Shown in pieces: positions 34,541 to 45,866 of a stretch of 64,000 bases of DNA. Numbering within the stretch: position 1 is the first letter of the stretch; each line of letters opens with the position of its first letter. The notes under the pieces are model-generated. The model did not search any database, was not told the DNA's origin, and saw nothing but the letters and a program-made list of their open reading frames with translations. The position numbers and the translations under genes are program-made. This stretch comes from Azorinus chamasolen. Lineage: Eukaryota > Mollusca > Bivalvia > Cardiida > Solecurtidae. The stretch lies in the NCBI GenBank assembly GCA_963576725.1, contig OY755252.1, positions 51,299,059 through 51,363,058 on the forward strand. Direction: 5' to 3'.

Positions 34541-35340
34541 AAAATTTTATGAATTATAAATATGTGTCGAGGTTTGACTGTATACATTTGTATGTGTAGG
34601 GTTCGGAAAGTATTGAGGAGCTACACCAATGTCTTTGTCATATCTCTAGATTTAATTCCTCCACTATTCCAGATCATGATAATCATATCATGATGATCAT
34701 CTGAAAAACCAAATAACAATAATAAGAATACACACACACATAAACATACACATTGTACAATAATGATAAAAGTACGGGTTTCGCATAGCGATAAACACTC
34801 GACTTAGTACAAATTACAAAAATATGTTTAAATAACGAAAAGGTACATTCACTAGAATGTATGAAACCTCAAAAGTGTCATTATCTATAAAATGTTAGAA
34901 TATATCAATCGAGAATATAGTTACCTGTATAAATATTAAATTTATCCAGAGTTTTATTATATCAAGCAAAATAAATATGGCGACTGTTTGTATTTTTCAA
35001 AAGTTCCGCTGCCAATCACGTGATGTCTGGGTAGTATAAAATGTTAGTTTGAGTTGTCTCCCTTCAACAGTATTAAACATGCGGATAAATGGATCTAGAA
35101 ATGGGTAATCAAAAGAAAATTAACACAATACTGCTGGTAAATTTATTTATTTGATAACTCTGTAGTTTTCACCCTTTGACATATGCAATAAGATATATAT
35201 TTGTAAAATGCAGATGGTTTATATTAAACAAAATATATTTATTTGTGATTTTTTAAGTTATAATCAATGTAAAGTACTGAAAACAACACATTGTTTATTA
35301 ACTAGAATGAAGTTCCTATTACATACTACTTAAGTAAGTA
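34541..35340. other. AT-rich spacer, no gene seen
   Basis: Contains a short CA/ACACACAC tract near 34730 and otherwise unremarkable AT-rich sequence. Confidence 0.5.
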
Positions 35341-35344
35341 TTTT

Positions 35345-35640
35345 ATATACTTAATATGGAAAAATAGTCAAACAGGGAGAGCCACACACGGAATGACACC
35401 GCATCAAACACCATCTAACGAGAAACGATAAAGCCACAAGACAAAACATAACAGGACGCATATCAAGACGAAACACATTAAACATTAAGCATATTAAAAA
35501 ACAAAATTGACCGTAGGGTGAAAGCAGGAGTGCCGCCTTGGAACGGTCAGCAGCCAAAAGCAATAAAAAAATTGGCTACTGGGGGACTTGAACCTGGTTT
35601 ATGGGTACCCAACCTCGTCCTTATCCCACTTTCACCAAAG
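35345..35640 (-). mobile_element. Fragment of the 9.5-kb type element
   Basis: Reverse-complement match to 9530-9960: GGGAGAGCCACACACGGAAT, CCGTAGGGTGAAAGCAGGAG, GCCGCCTTGGAACGGTCAGC and GGTTTATGGGTACCCAACCT. No coding capacity seen. Confidence 0.65.
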
Positions 35641-36043
35641 TCAAAATGTAAATAAAATTCCCCCTCCAGACAACACCACAACATGCGTAACGATGTATGC
35701 CAAAATGAAAATGATTTGAAAATGAACGTTATTAGAAGTAAACAAGCGACGTCATCATGTAAATGACGTCATAATTTAAAAGTACGGGAAAACAATTTGA
35801 AACACTTCTACTGCGACATTTAAAAGATCAATCGCAAGAAAATACAATTACCAGTGGATATTAATCATACACAACTGTTTTGTTTGCAAAAGAATAAACT
35901 TGACATCATAGGCATGTACTCGATGACTATTCAGGTCAGAGCAGCTGTGGAGTAGTCATTTGGGGTACGACAGAACTAGCAAAATACAAATATCTAATTT
36001 CCTCCCTCCGTAAACGGGTTTCAGAGGGAATCTTCATAGAGTA

Positions 36044-38239
36044 TTAAGCCTTTTCCGTCGTCGCACAAGTAAAGAGGAAAGCATAATGACCAACTGTAAA
36101 GGGGTCGACCACCAAGCATGTAGTGTGCTGCAATATAGAGGGGTCATATCCTTTTTTAATGAATTGTTTTATACGTTTGACAAGCAAAGTATCAAAATAA
36201 GTATGTCCAATAATTTTTCGAAGTTTGTAAATGACATCACCGTAAAACTCCGGATGTGAAATACCTAACTTTAGAAAAGTACGTAAATTACAATTGTATT
36301 TGCTGATGAGTAGAATATTACGGTGGTAAAATTTTGAAAATGTTTTACGAAGTTTGTCATATCTGTAGCCCTGTTTTAGTAGTTTTTCAGTGATAATAAG
36401 GTTACGATTGTTAAAATCATCAACAGAGGAACAAGCTCTAGCAAAACGAATAAGCTGAGAAATGTATACACCGTAACATGTAGCTCGGGGAACATCCCCA
36501 TCCAAATGAGGATAGTTAACTATTTTAAAATTAAAATCATCCCTTTTGTCATAAATTCCAGAAGAAATTGTTCCATTGTTTATAGATAAATTTAAATCTA
36601 AAAAGGCTGCAGATATGTCAGAACTATTTGCTTTATTAAGCTTGAGCTCCCTAGGGTAAATTGAGGTTATCATAGAATCAAAGTATGGGTTATCAATATT
36701 AAAAATGTCGTCTAAATAACGTGCTGTATTGTTAAAGGCATTGATGACATCCGCCTGTGAATCGCTGTTAAGGTTAAGCATAAAATCCCGTTCATAACAA
36801 AACAAAAACAAGTCTGCAATTAAAGGAGCACAATTGGTTCCCATTGGAATACCAATAACCTGGCGATAAACAGAATTACCAAATCGAACAAATATATTGT
36901 CTAACAGAAACGTAATAGCGTCACAAAGATCTAAACATGTCCATGAGGTATATTTATTTGTAACATCATTGGTAAAGAACGCATGTCTAGAATTACAGGC
37001 AATAAATGATACCTTTTCTCTGGCAAATGTTTTATTTATCAGATTAGTAAGTTTGATCTTAATTAGATCGTGTGGTAATGTGGTATAAAGTGTAGAAAAA
37101 TCATAAGTGCTTATAGTGTAAGCTTGGTGTTGCTTGATTTTTAATTTAGTTAAAACCTCATTGGAGTTTTTAATAGACCAAAAAAGGTTAATTCCTGAAT
37201 TCTCATAAGCTTTATCGCAGTAACGTTTGACATGTTCTTTGACCGCTGTTAGACACGATGTAATTAGTTTGGATAGTGCAGTTGTTGTGCACGAGACAGA
37301 ATTTGCTATGAAGCGTGATTTATATGGCGTTTTATGGAGTTTAGGTATCCAGTACATCGTCGGAAGTTTATGGTGTGTGATTAATATATCAGCATTGAAC
37401 TGTTTACATTTATTAACATGTTCAGATATTATGTCGTTTTCAGACTTAGAGACCCCAATATATGACTTTGTCTTAGTTAGTTCTTGTTCTAAAACATCCA
37501 CATAATAAAGTCGTCAAACGATAATTACATTGTTTGACGCTTTATCAGCTGGGACAAACACGTATTTAGAGTGAAATTCTTGTATACTATTTTTTAAGAA
37601 GCGAACTGAAGTCTTAGGTTTAGGCGGAAGAAGGTGAATGTTAGATTTGTAAAACGCGATACGTGTATCCATTATATTTGAAATTTGTTTTATCCATTTA
37701 TTAAGGGCACTATTGTCTGCATGTTCTCGGCGACACCATTTTACACTGAAGTCTAACAAAGATTCTATAATTTTGCTGCGGCAGATTTTGAAATCTATCA
37801 AAGAAGGTAGTCTGTATTTAGGTCCCTTAGTTAGTAAAGTACGGAGACGTTTGTTTTCGATAATGTCAAAATTGCCTGTAATAACATGACCAGCCTCGGC
37901 GTAACAGAACTTAGAAGAATTACAATTTCAACTAACAGGAGTATTATTTACAATATTAAGGTCCGATACAATCTTATTGTAATTAAAAATAGTATTCCTA
38001 ATAGGTATTTTGTACTTATAACAGATAATTGGAGATTCTAAGTTTTTGAAATAGGCTGGGATGGTATTAATTACGTTTTTATCGCGAAATATTGATTGTA
38101 GATCGATAAAATCTATACCTTTATTAACAAAGGGAATTTTCAAAAAATATCTTTTATGGGCAGATACTGAATCAACGTGTGGTCGAAGAACATGCCGAGT
38201 GTAGCCTCCTCGCCTCCTCCTCCTCCTCTTAGGAGGCAT
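36044..38239 (-). pseudogene. Penelope-like element reverse transcriptase ORF interrupted by two TGA codons
   Basis: One frame of 731 codons from ATG at 38239 to the stop at 36044, interrupted only by TGA at codon 104 (37928-37930) and codon 242 (37514-37516). Reverse-transcriptase motifs are WIPKLHKTP (about residue 297), DFSTLYTT (380, first catalytic Asp), GIPMGTNCAP (463) and RYLDDIF (507, the catalytic DD pair). The C-terminal part (GVYISQLIRFARAC, then a long basic helix) resembles the thumb of Penelope-like RTs. No GIY-YIG endonuclease is seen after it, so this is either an endonuclease-lacking class or a truncated copy. The N-terminus MPPKRRRRRR is strongly basic and NLS-like. An in-frame TAG two codons upstream makes 38239 the probable start. 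Family placement is by motif style from memory. Confidence 0.8.
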
Positions 38240-38560
38240 CGCCTACTCCTCCTCCTCCTCCTCCTCCTCTTAGGAGGCATCATCTACTCCTCCTCCTCCT
38301 CCTCCTCCTCCTCTTAGGAGGCATCGCCTCCTCCTCCTCCTCCTCCTCCTCCTCTTAGGAGGCATCGCCTCCTCCTCCTCCTCCTCTTAGGAGGCATCGC
38401 CTACTCCTCCTCCTCCTCCTCCTCCTCCTCTTAGGAGGCATCGCCTACTCCTCCTCCTCCTCCTCCTCTTAGGAGGCATCGCCTACTCCCCTTCCTCCTC
38501 TTAGGAGGCATCGCCTACTCCTCCTCCTCCTCTTAGGAGGCATCGCCTACTCCTCAAGAG
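38216..38560 (-). repeat. Nine-copy CCT-rich array repeating the RT start region
   Basis: Variable 28-47-bp units, each containing on the minus strand ATGCCTCCTAAG followed by runs of AGG. This is the same sequence that begins the RT reading frame (MPPKRRRR). The lowest unit is the RT start itself; eight more lie upstream, each with its own ATG. The AGG run length varies between units. Confidence 0.85.
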
Positions 38561-38694
38561 GCACCCCCTCTTCTCTTTCATATTTGGAAACAATCAAACT
38601 AAAAGACAATCACATATAAAACGTCGCGAGAAGTTGATACGAGATGAAAGAAACAAACCCATTTCACTCCGAATAAGCGAGATAGAGCAAATAC

Positions 38695-38770
38695 AAGTTA
38701 GAGAGATAGATAGAGAGACAGACAGACATATAGTCAGACAGATAGATAGACAGAGAGTGAGACAGAGTAC
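38695..38770. repeat. GATA/GACA simple repeat
   Basis: Imperfect AGATAGATAGAGAGACAGAC type tract. Confidence 0.85.
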
Positions 38771-39784
38771 ACAACGATATAGGCCGCTTGTAAACGGTGC
38801 AATGTTACCATTGAATTTATGTGTAATAAGCATCTGCTCAAAAGTGACATCTAATCTACTTTAGTAACATTCTTTACTCATTTCGTGATATAGTTCGAAT
38901 TTTATTTTGCTCTAATGAATACCCACGAGTCTCATCGCTCAATGCTAATAGATTATATACTATTATCCCAGACGATATATATATATATACTCTATAGAAG
39001 ATCCCTTCTGTCGTCTGCTAAAGGCATTCGCTTAAAACGCTTCTTGTTTGCTTAGGGTCCAGAACATTTGCCAGATTTGTACTTAATATACTTAAAACTA
39101 TATAAACGTTATATATAAACCACCTCTTCAATCGGTACTCCCGCTGTATAAAATGTTCGTTTTCCGCGGGAAACAGATATCGGGGTCTCTACTGAGCTCA
39201 GGCCCCGGTGCTTCCGAAAATTCCTCGTTAGTCGATGATGTCATCTATATAGAATATAGAAAGGGTTAGCCAACGCTTCTAGTCTCGATAAACGATTCTG
39301 ACCATAATTTTTTCGCGCTGTTTATACATGTATGGCTTTAACGATCGCTATGTTGTAATAATTTTCAAATCACTCTCGGGTCAATATATTTTTAAATGCT
39401 AAAATTAACGGTTGGTAACCGAACCACGTCTAATTAGATTCTATGTGCCTTATCCCTTTACCTCATATAAATGCGTTTTCAGGCATCTGCAAATAGAGTA
39501 GATCCGGATGAGACGGCTCGATATGTAAGCTCCAACAGGAACTGATTGATCTGGGTCTACTCCGTTTACAAAGCTGTATCAACGAAGTAAAAAGATGAAA
39601 ATATCTATAATCGAAAAGTTGGTCAAGTGCTACGTATTTAAACTTTTATACATATATTCTTTCGGTTGGTTTTGGGTCTAACGTAACAGTATATCTTATA
39701 TACGGGTAACCAGCTCTCATACGATAATTTAGGGAATACGAGTTATAATGCGATACTTGTAGAACGTAAAATCTTACAAATATT

Positions 39785-40490
39785 AACCCTCGAGAGCAGT
39801 CCATTGACATTTAGTAGCAAAGGCTTAAACTTAGTAGACAAGTTTGAATGATGCACTTTGCAGACCCGAATCAAAGGCTCCTAGAACTGGTAACCATTTC
39901 ATCTAGTTCTATACCGTTTGCAAATGTCAGAGAGGGCGTGTCCAACACTAAAGGGTTAATGCGCAAGTGTAAATCATAAGCCGATATCGCGCTTGTTCCA
40001 TAACTATTTGTGTGCAAAAATGTCGTCTGCTGCATGTTTTCAAAGTTAATCCTTTCTACTAAAAATGGTGTAAATATACGCAATGACTTTTTTTTATTGA
40101 AACCTATATATCGATATAATTTTCTCTCAGTAAGTATCTATTCATTAATATCAAAGATCGATATGGAATATCTTGAATAAGGGTAACAGGAGAAATTTAA
40201 TCTATCATTTTCACGCTATTGACATTAAGTAGCAAAGGCTTAAATTGAGTAGGCGATTTCGAATGATGCACTATGTAGACCCGAATCAGAGGCTCCTAGA
40301 TCCGCGAGCCATTTCATCTGGTTCTATACCATTTACAAATGACGGAGAGTGCGTGTTCAACAGTCGGGTGTTAAAGCAAAAGCATAAATCGTAATCGGAT
40401 ATCGAGTTTGTTCTATAACTATTTGTTTGCAAAAAATGTCGTATGCTGTATGTTTTCAAAGTTAATATTTTCTACCAAGAAGGGTGTAAA
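39785..40490. repeat. Direct duplication of about 300 bp (period about 410 bp), with a third partial copy near 41.0 kb
   Basis: GTAGCAAAGGCTTAAA, GAATGATGCACT, CATTTCATCTRGTTCTATAC and TGTTTTCAAAGTTAAT occur in both halves. The flank GATATGGAATATCTTGAATA with AGAAATTTAATCTATCATTT is at 40160 and again at 40975-41030. Confidence 0.85.
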
Positions 40491-41634
40491 GAAAAGCATA
40501 AAAAAATCAGCTAATAAATAGTCATGTCATCATGTCTACCATGAATATTGAAGAGGGAAAGGGTTAAATCTTTGAGTGCTGAATAGTCAAAGTGAAATGG
40601 TCCATTCAGTATGCAAAGGTATAATTTGCGAAGATATTTTGAATGACCAACAGTACCGACCGTGATCATGGGGCGTCTAGAGATCTGGATCTACACTGTT
40701 TGCAACTGACAGGAAACACCATTCCTTTCCTGCATCATTTACTCCATATATACACATTTCAACGTCTTTGCAAACGGAGTAAACCCAGAGTTCAGCAATA
40801 TTTATAATTAGATCTGACGCGTCAGTCATCGGGTATATACTTTTAATATGTTCTATTATATTAAAACAAACGAATAACCGCACCCGTTGGACATGTTCAG
40901 ACTTATTCGGCGCACCCTAATGAGAGTTAATTCATTAATATTAAGGGATTGGGAGTAAATATAAAAGAATTGATATGGAATATCTTGAATAAGGGTAACA
41001 GAAGAAATTTAATCTATCATTTTCACGCTGGACGCCTACAGAGTAATTCGTAAGGGTCTTGTATTTCGGTGGGCGGTGAAGCTTGTAAGACATTGTATTG
41101 AAAGACAAACTTGTCATTCGGTAAACATTTTATAAACTGTTTCGATTTTAATCAAAATATGTTAGAAACGAATAGACAGTTTGCTATGGGATTGATGATA
41201 TAAATCCACCGTATAGACGTCATTTAGAAGGAAAAGATATAACGAGTCGGGACGTTAACTCGATCCCATTGTTAAATTTAACATTGTCCTTCCACTGGTA
41301 AAAAAGTGTCATCTTTCAAAACGGTTGAAAGGACTGACATTGTATGGGATCATCGACACCTTGGAAGGTCGATATACTTTCGGGTATTCCGACATTGATA
41401 CGATTTTATATCTAAAAGGTGTAGCGCTATTATAAAGAATTGAATTGACCTATTGTTCTAGGTCTTTGACAGGAAGAATAAGAATATTCTTTATATTAAA
41501 ACGGGTCCATAAATTGTAAATCGCTATTATAATGGTATATATAGAATATGGAGGTGAAACCGATCCTAAAGCCGATTATAAAGCCGGGTCTACGCTGTTT
41601 GCGAATGTCCTAAAAGGTTTTTTATAGTAAATGG

Positions 41635-41940
41635 CACCCGGCAACGGTGGAATGCGGGATGGGACCCAGCAACTGTGGAATGTGGGATGGTCGGAGTGAC
41701 CTCCGTTGTTGTTGGGCGGTGTCATACGATTCCGTCCCTATTGTTCTACGGCTCTCGTCTTAGGAATGCGGGATGGTCAGCGTGACCTCTATGGATTGTT
41801 CTAGTCTATTGTTAAGTCACGGTCAATGGCGTGACGCCCTCCGCATTGTTCTTAGGCAGTCATAGGATACCCTCCCTATTGTGACGTCATAGGTCACGTG
41901 ACAGCAGCAGTAGCAGCAGGGGCAGCAGGCATTCTCCCCA
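41635..41940. repeat. GC-richer segment with GGAATGCGGGATGG repeats
   Basis: GGAATGCGGGATGG or near relatives occur three times, each followed by GTGACCTC within 20 bp or so. Ends with a CAGCAGCAGTAGCAGCAG tract. No coding signal. Confidence 0.5.
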
Positions 41941-41959
41941 ACTCATACTTCCCTACTAC

Positions 41960-42281
41960 TCCTAAATATATTACACATATGTTAAATTAAACTATTCGGT
42001 TCAAATAAATATTATTCTTTATTTAACTACACAGAAAACGTTGTCTTAAATATATTAAAGATACGTAACTCTTTAAGCTTTTAGCCATACTATTGCTTAT
42101 AAGGGGTCCATTTAAGCTTCCCTAGCTTTAGCCATACTATTGCATATAAGGGGTCCATTTAAGCTTCCGTAGTAAAGGATACACACACATTTATATAAAG
42201 ACTTTACATACATATTAATGTTCATGTAAATGCACAGAAGACATTAGCTTACATATATTACACACATGTTAGATTAATTAG
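41960..42281. repeat. Right inverted arm of a possible 9.6-kb element
   Basis: Reverse-complement match to 34329-34540. It carries an internal 48-bp tandem duplication (TTAGCCATACTATTGC, TATAAGGGGTCCATTTAAGC) at 42074-42170. Confidence 0.85.
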
Positions 42282-42284
42282 GGT

Positions 42285-43190
42285 CTACAGTCAGAGCCTA
42301 CATACTCGTTTTCTAATCAGGGTATACAGACGCGACACATCTAATCAGGGTATACAGACGCGTTATCTAATCAGGGTCTGCAGACGCGTTATCTAATCAG
42401 GGTCAACAGACGTTGTCTAATCAGGGTCTACAGACGTGACACGTTGTATTATCAGGGTGTACAGACACGTTGTCTAAGCAAGGTGTACAGACGCGTTATC
42501 TAATCAGGGTAGACAATGCGTCTGTACACTCTGATTAGACAACGCGTCTGTAGACCCTAGTTAGACAACGCGTCTGTAGACCCTGACTGTAGACCCTTAT
42601 TAGACAACATGTCTGTACGCTCTGGTTAGACAAAGCGATTCGAGTCTGTACACTCTGGTTAGACAAAGCGTTTGTACATCCTGATTAGACAATGCGCCTG
42701 TACACTCTGGTTAGACAGAGAGTTTGTACATCCTGATTAGACAACGCGTATGTACACCCTGATTAGACAACGCGTCTGTACACCCTGATTAGACAACGCG
42801 TCTGTACACCCTGATTAGACAACGCGCCGCGCCTGTAGACCCTGATTAGACCAAGCGTCGCGTCTGTAGAACGTGATTAGACAAGGCGGCTGAAGACCCT
42901 AATTAGACGTATATGTAGCCCTGGTTAGACAATGTGTCGCATCTTTAGATCCTGATAAGACAACGCATCTGTAGACCCTGACTGTAGACCCTCATTAGAC
43001 AAAACGTATGTACAACCAGATTAGACAACGCGTCTGTAGACCCTGATTAGACAACACGTCTGTAGACCCTGATTAGATAACGCGTCTGTACACTCTGGTT
43101 AGACAGAACGTATTTACACCCTGATTAGACAACGCGTCTGTACACCCTGATTAGATTATGTATCTGTACACTCTGTTTAGACAAAGCGTA
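42285..43190. repeat. 26-bp array with head-to-head inversion near 42.51 kb
   Basis: Units read GGGTCTACAGACGCG..TCTAATCA left of about 42505 and the reverse complement GATTAGACAACGCGTCTGTA to the right of it. About 8 plus-oriented and 26 minus-oriented units, moderately diverged. Confidence 0.92.
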
Positions 43191-43336
43191 TATATTATAT
43201 ATTCTATAGTTCGATTTCGAGCGCTGAGCCATGACTGCACGTTTCTATTTATAGAAGTTGCAACCATTCTCATTTATGGGTAAGTGGAAATGATGGTCAC
43301 AAGAAGCTCGTAGTAATCGTGCAATATTAGTATAGA

Positions 43337-43546
43337 CAGTAAAACCCCGCTAATGCGACCACCTAAAAGAGGTATAATTATAGACCAGTGCTAGATGCAG
43401 GTGGTAGCTTAATGCAGGACAAAAGTAATACAGAAAACTTCTAGAGGAGCTTTCTGCATTACTTTTGTACTGCATTAAGCAACCACCTGCTCATAAAGAC
43501 ACCCATGGTATTCATTAAGTGATCACATTAGAGGGGTTCTACTGTA
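43337..43546. mobile_element. Pogo-like MITE, family 1 copy e
   Basis: TIRs ACAGTAAAACCCCGCTAATG and CACATTAGAGGGGTTCTACT GT; the core TAATGCAGGACAAAAGTAAT opposes ATTACTTTTGTACTGCATTA. Nearly the same as copy j. Confidence 0.9.
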
Positions 43547-43549
43547 TAT

Positions 43550-45750
43550 GCTTATCACATGTCAGGTAACTCCGGAACAAATACATTTTTGTGATGCGTT
43601 TTACCTCTACGGGTGGAGGTCACAGCTCACGGGTCAGAATCAAACTATACTTGTTTTTAACGTCATGCAAATTCATTATCCATTTATAATTTACACTATT
43701 CAAACTATCTCTTTTTGCACGAGAAAAGCGTTTAGTTACAGAAATACCAGTTCTAGCCCTGGTATTACGATATGTGGTATCTTCGGTTGTCTTCGGAGTT
43801 TTGTGGAACGGTTTCTATTGGCGGCTAGATGTGTTTTGGGGGTCACATAGTTTTTCCGAACTTTGACATGGGTTTGCACGGTTATTGTAGGCTTGCCACT
43901 TTTCTAAGTCATTTGTCAGGCGTAAAGACGTTGTTTGAGAGACCGAGGAATATAATTTAGTTTTATAATTGCATTGCTTGCTGAAGGCTATGCGTCAACC
44001 TCCAACACAGTGATCTTCACTAATCGCTAACACTGAAGAGATGGTTGGTGACAAGGGAGATCACTGTGAGGAGTGTGGTCATGTGTCTGTTCTTGCTGAT
44101 TTATTCTGGTTAGTATATCCATTGTTTGTATTTGAATTCATTTCGCTACAGCTGAGATTCTTTTTACGGCGGTCGCTTCGTCCCGTCTCTGTCCGTTCGT
44201 TTCACGTTCGCCATTGATTTTACGCCCTTAGCAAGACTGTAGTGTTTATCTAATGCAAGAAAAGCATCTAATTGTAAAAAGAGCTCGGGAAATATAAGCA
44301 TAGCATTGTGTAGAGCAACAATATGCTGTCTTGATTGTTAAAATCTGTCCATAAACATAAACTGTTTTGTGCAAAGACCCAACCCACCTGTCTGAATTGC
44401 AATCTACTTATTTTTATGTGATTAACTTAGTTTGCAATTTAAAATCAAGATTTCCAAAGTTTTGCATACTTTCTTCAAAATAATATGGTATATTGCGATT
44501 GGAAGCTGGTAATGAATATTATTAATACTATTATCACAGATAAAACTTCTGTTTTTCAGTAGTTTTATTAAATATAAAGGTTTGCCACGTGCCGAAATAA
44601 GGAATGCTTCTTAGCAGCAATATGATACCTTGATTGTTAAAATCTGTTCACAAACAAAACAGTTTTATGCAGTATTTTATGGTATTGGTATTTCGTGCAG
44701 CTACTAACCACAGCATCGCACGATTGACAATGTCTGGGAGAAAGAGGATTTCTGGTCCACAACCCGGTAAGTTTAAGGTCTGTTAATACTAGTTTTATAA
44801 GAGAAGCCATTAGAGAAGTGTTAATCACAGCAGCACTTTATCTATTCAAATCATTTCTTAATTAACAGCATTTCGTTTCTAATGATATATATTAAACTAT
44901 GTAGATATTCACTGCAATTATACATGAAACCCATATATGTAAGGAAACTAATATCTTGAATATGTCTTCATTCTATGTATAATGTATTTGTTCCTGTAAC
45001 AGACCATTTGTGGTCTATGCCGACCGACGTATTAAAATACTAATAGATACTATTAAGTTAGTTGTGGCTCAGACCATATAGCGTCTGCGACATTTAGAAC
45101 ACTCCATACATACGATATTCAGTGCATTGAAAATAGACAAACGGTCGACCAATATCAGATCAGGGTCTGCACTGTTTACTATATCAATCAATGTTATCGA
45201 TTTCTGTATTTATTTATTTATTTAAGTATTCCTTCGCGCAAGGCTTTATTTCAATTTGAATGACTTTACCTATGTACTACGGGAGTTATATTCTAAAACA
45301 TAAAGTCGGAAAATGATAATTGCTCGTATAAACGACTGTTGGCGTAATTGAAAACAGAGAAGACCCAGGTCAGATGGCTCCTATAGGCGGTGTATGATCA
45401 GAATCTGCTCCTTTTGAGTATAACGTTAAATAGCTCTGATTATACAGCCTGTGTCATGGTAAAAAGCCATTGCCCATGATGACATTATAAAATTCAGCTA
45501 TTCATATTGATAGTTCCGATACATTTATTATTCCTCACATAATTATACATGAGGGAAATGGTTAATGTGAAGGATATATGAAACATGTTTAAAACTGTAA
45601 ACGAGACACTTTTTAATTAGTGACCTACTTATATAACTAGATTCACAGAAGGGAAAACCCATTTTGACTTTCAGTTGTCTCACAGTTCGTGTTTAAAACG
45701 TCTCCTGGAATCAACGATATGATACAAATCGTGCCAGAATTGCCAAGGAA
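43550..45750. other. Intergenic DNA downstream of gene B, no gene seen
   Basis: Contains a repeated block (TTGATTGTTAAAATCTGT with CAGTTTTATGC/CTGTTTTGTGC) at 44325-44375 and 44625-44672, and fold-back relics at 45100-45200 and 45340-45565 (GAGGGAAATGGTTAA end). The frame at 43548-43850 has no recognisable domain. Confidence 0.5.
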
Positions 45751-45756
45751 GATAAC

Positions 45757-45866
45757 TCAGACGCACGTCACGATCATACCGCCATCTACTGGCATGATTG
45801 TGCCATTTATCATTGAAGCTTGCTCGCTTAGTAGGAATATCGTGGTGTTGACAACGTCTTCTACCT
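45757..45866 (-). CDS. DCXR: Gene B exon 7 with stop
   Basis: The acceptor TTTACAG precedes AGGTAGAAGACG. It encodes [35 protein letters not shown] and TGA (45757-45759). The end of the 3' UTR is not determined; a minus-strand AATAAA-like signal lies near 45.52 kb but is unproven. Confidence 0.94.

Noticed and set aside
36897..37505. Plus-strand frames opposite the reverse transcriptase
   Set aside because: Antisense shadows of the RT coding sequence.
37514..37930. Firm call of selenocysteine or readthrough recoding at the two TGA codons
   Set aside because: No SECIS, stem-loop or conservation evidence can be seen here; simple decay of a mobile element is the default explanation.
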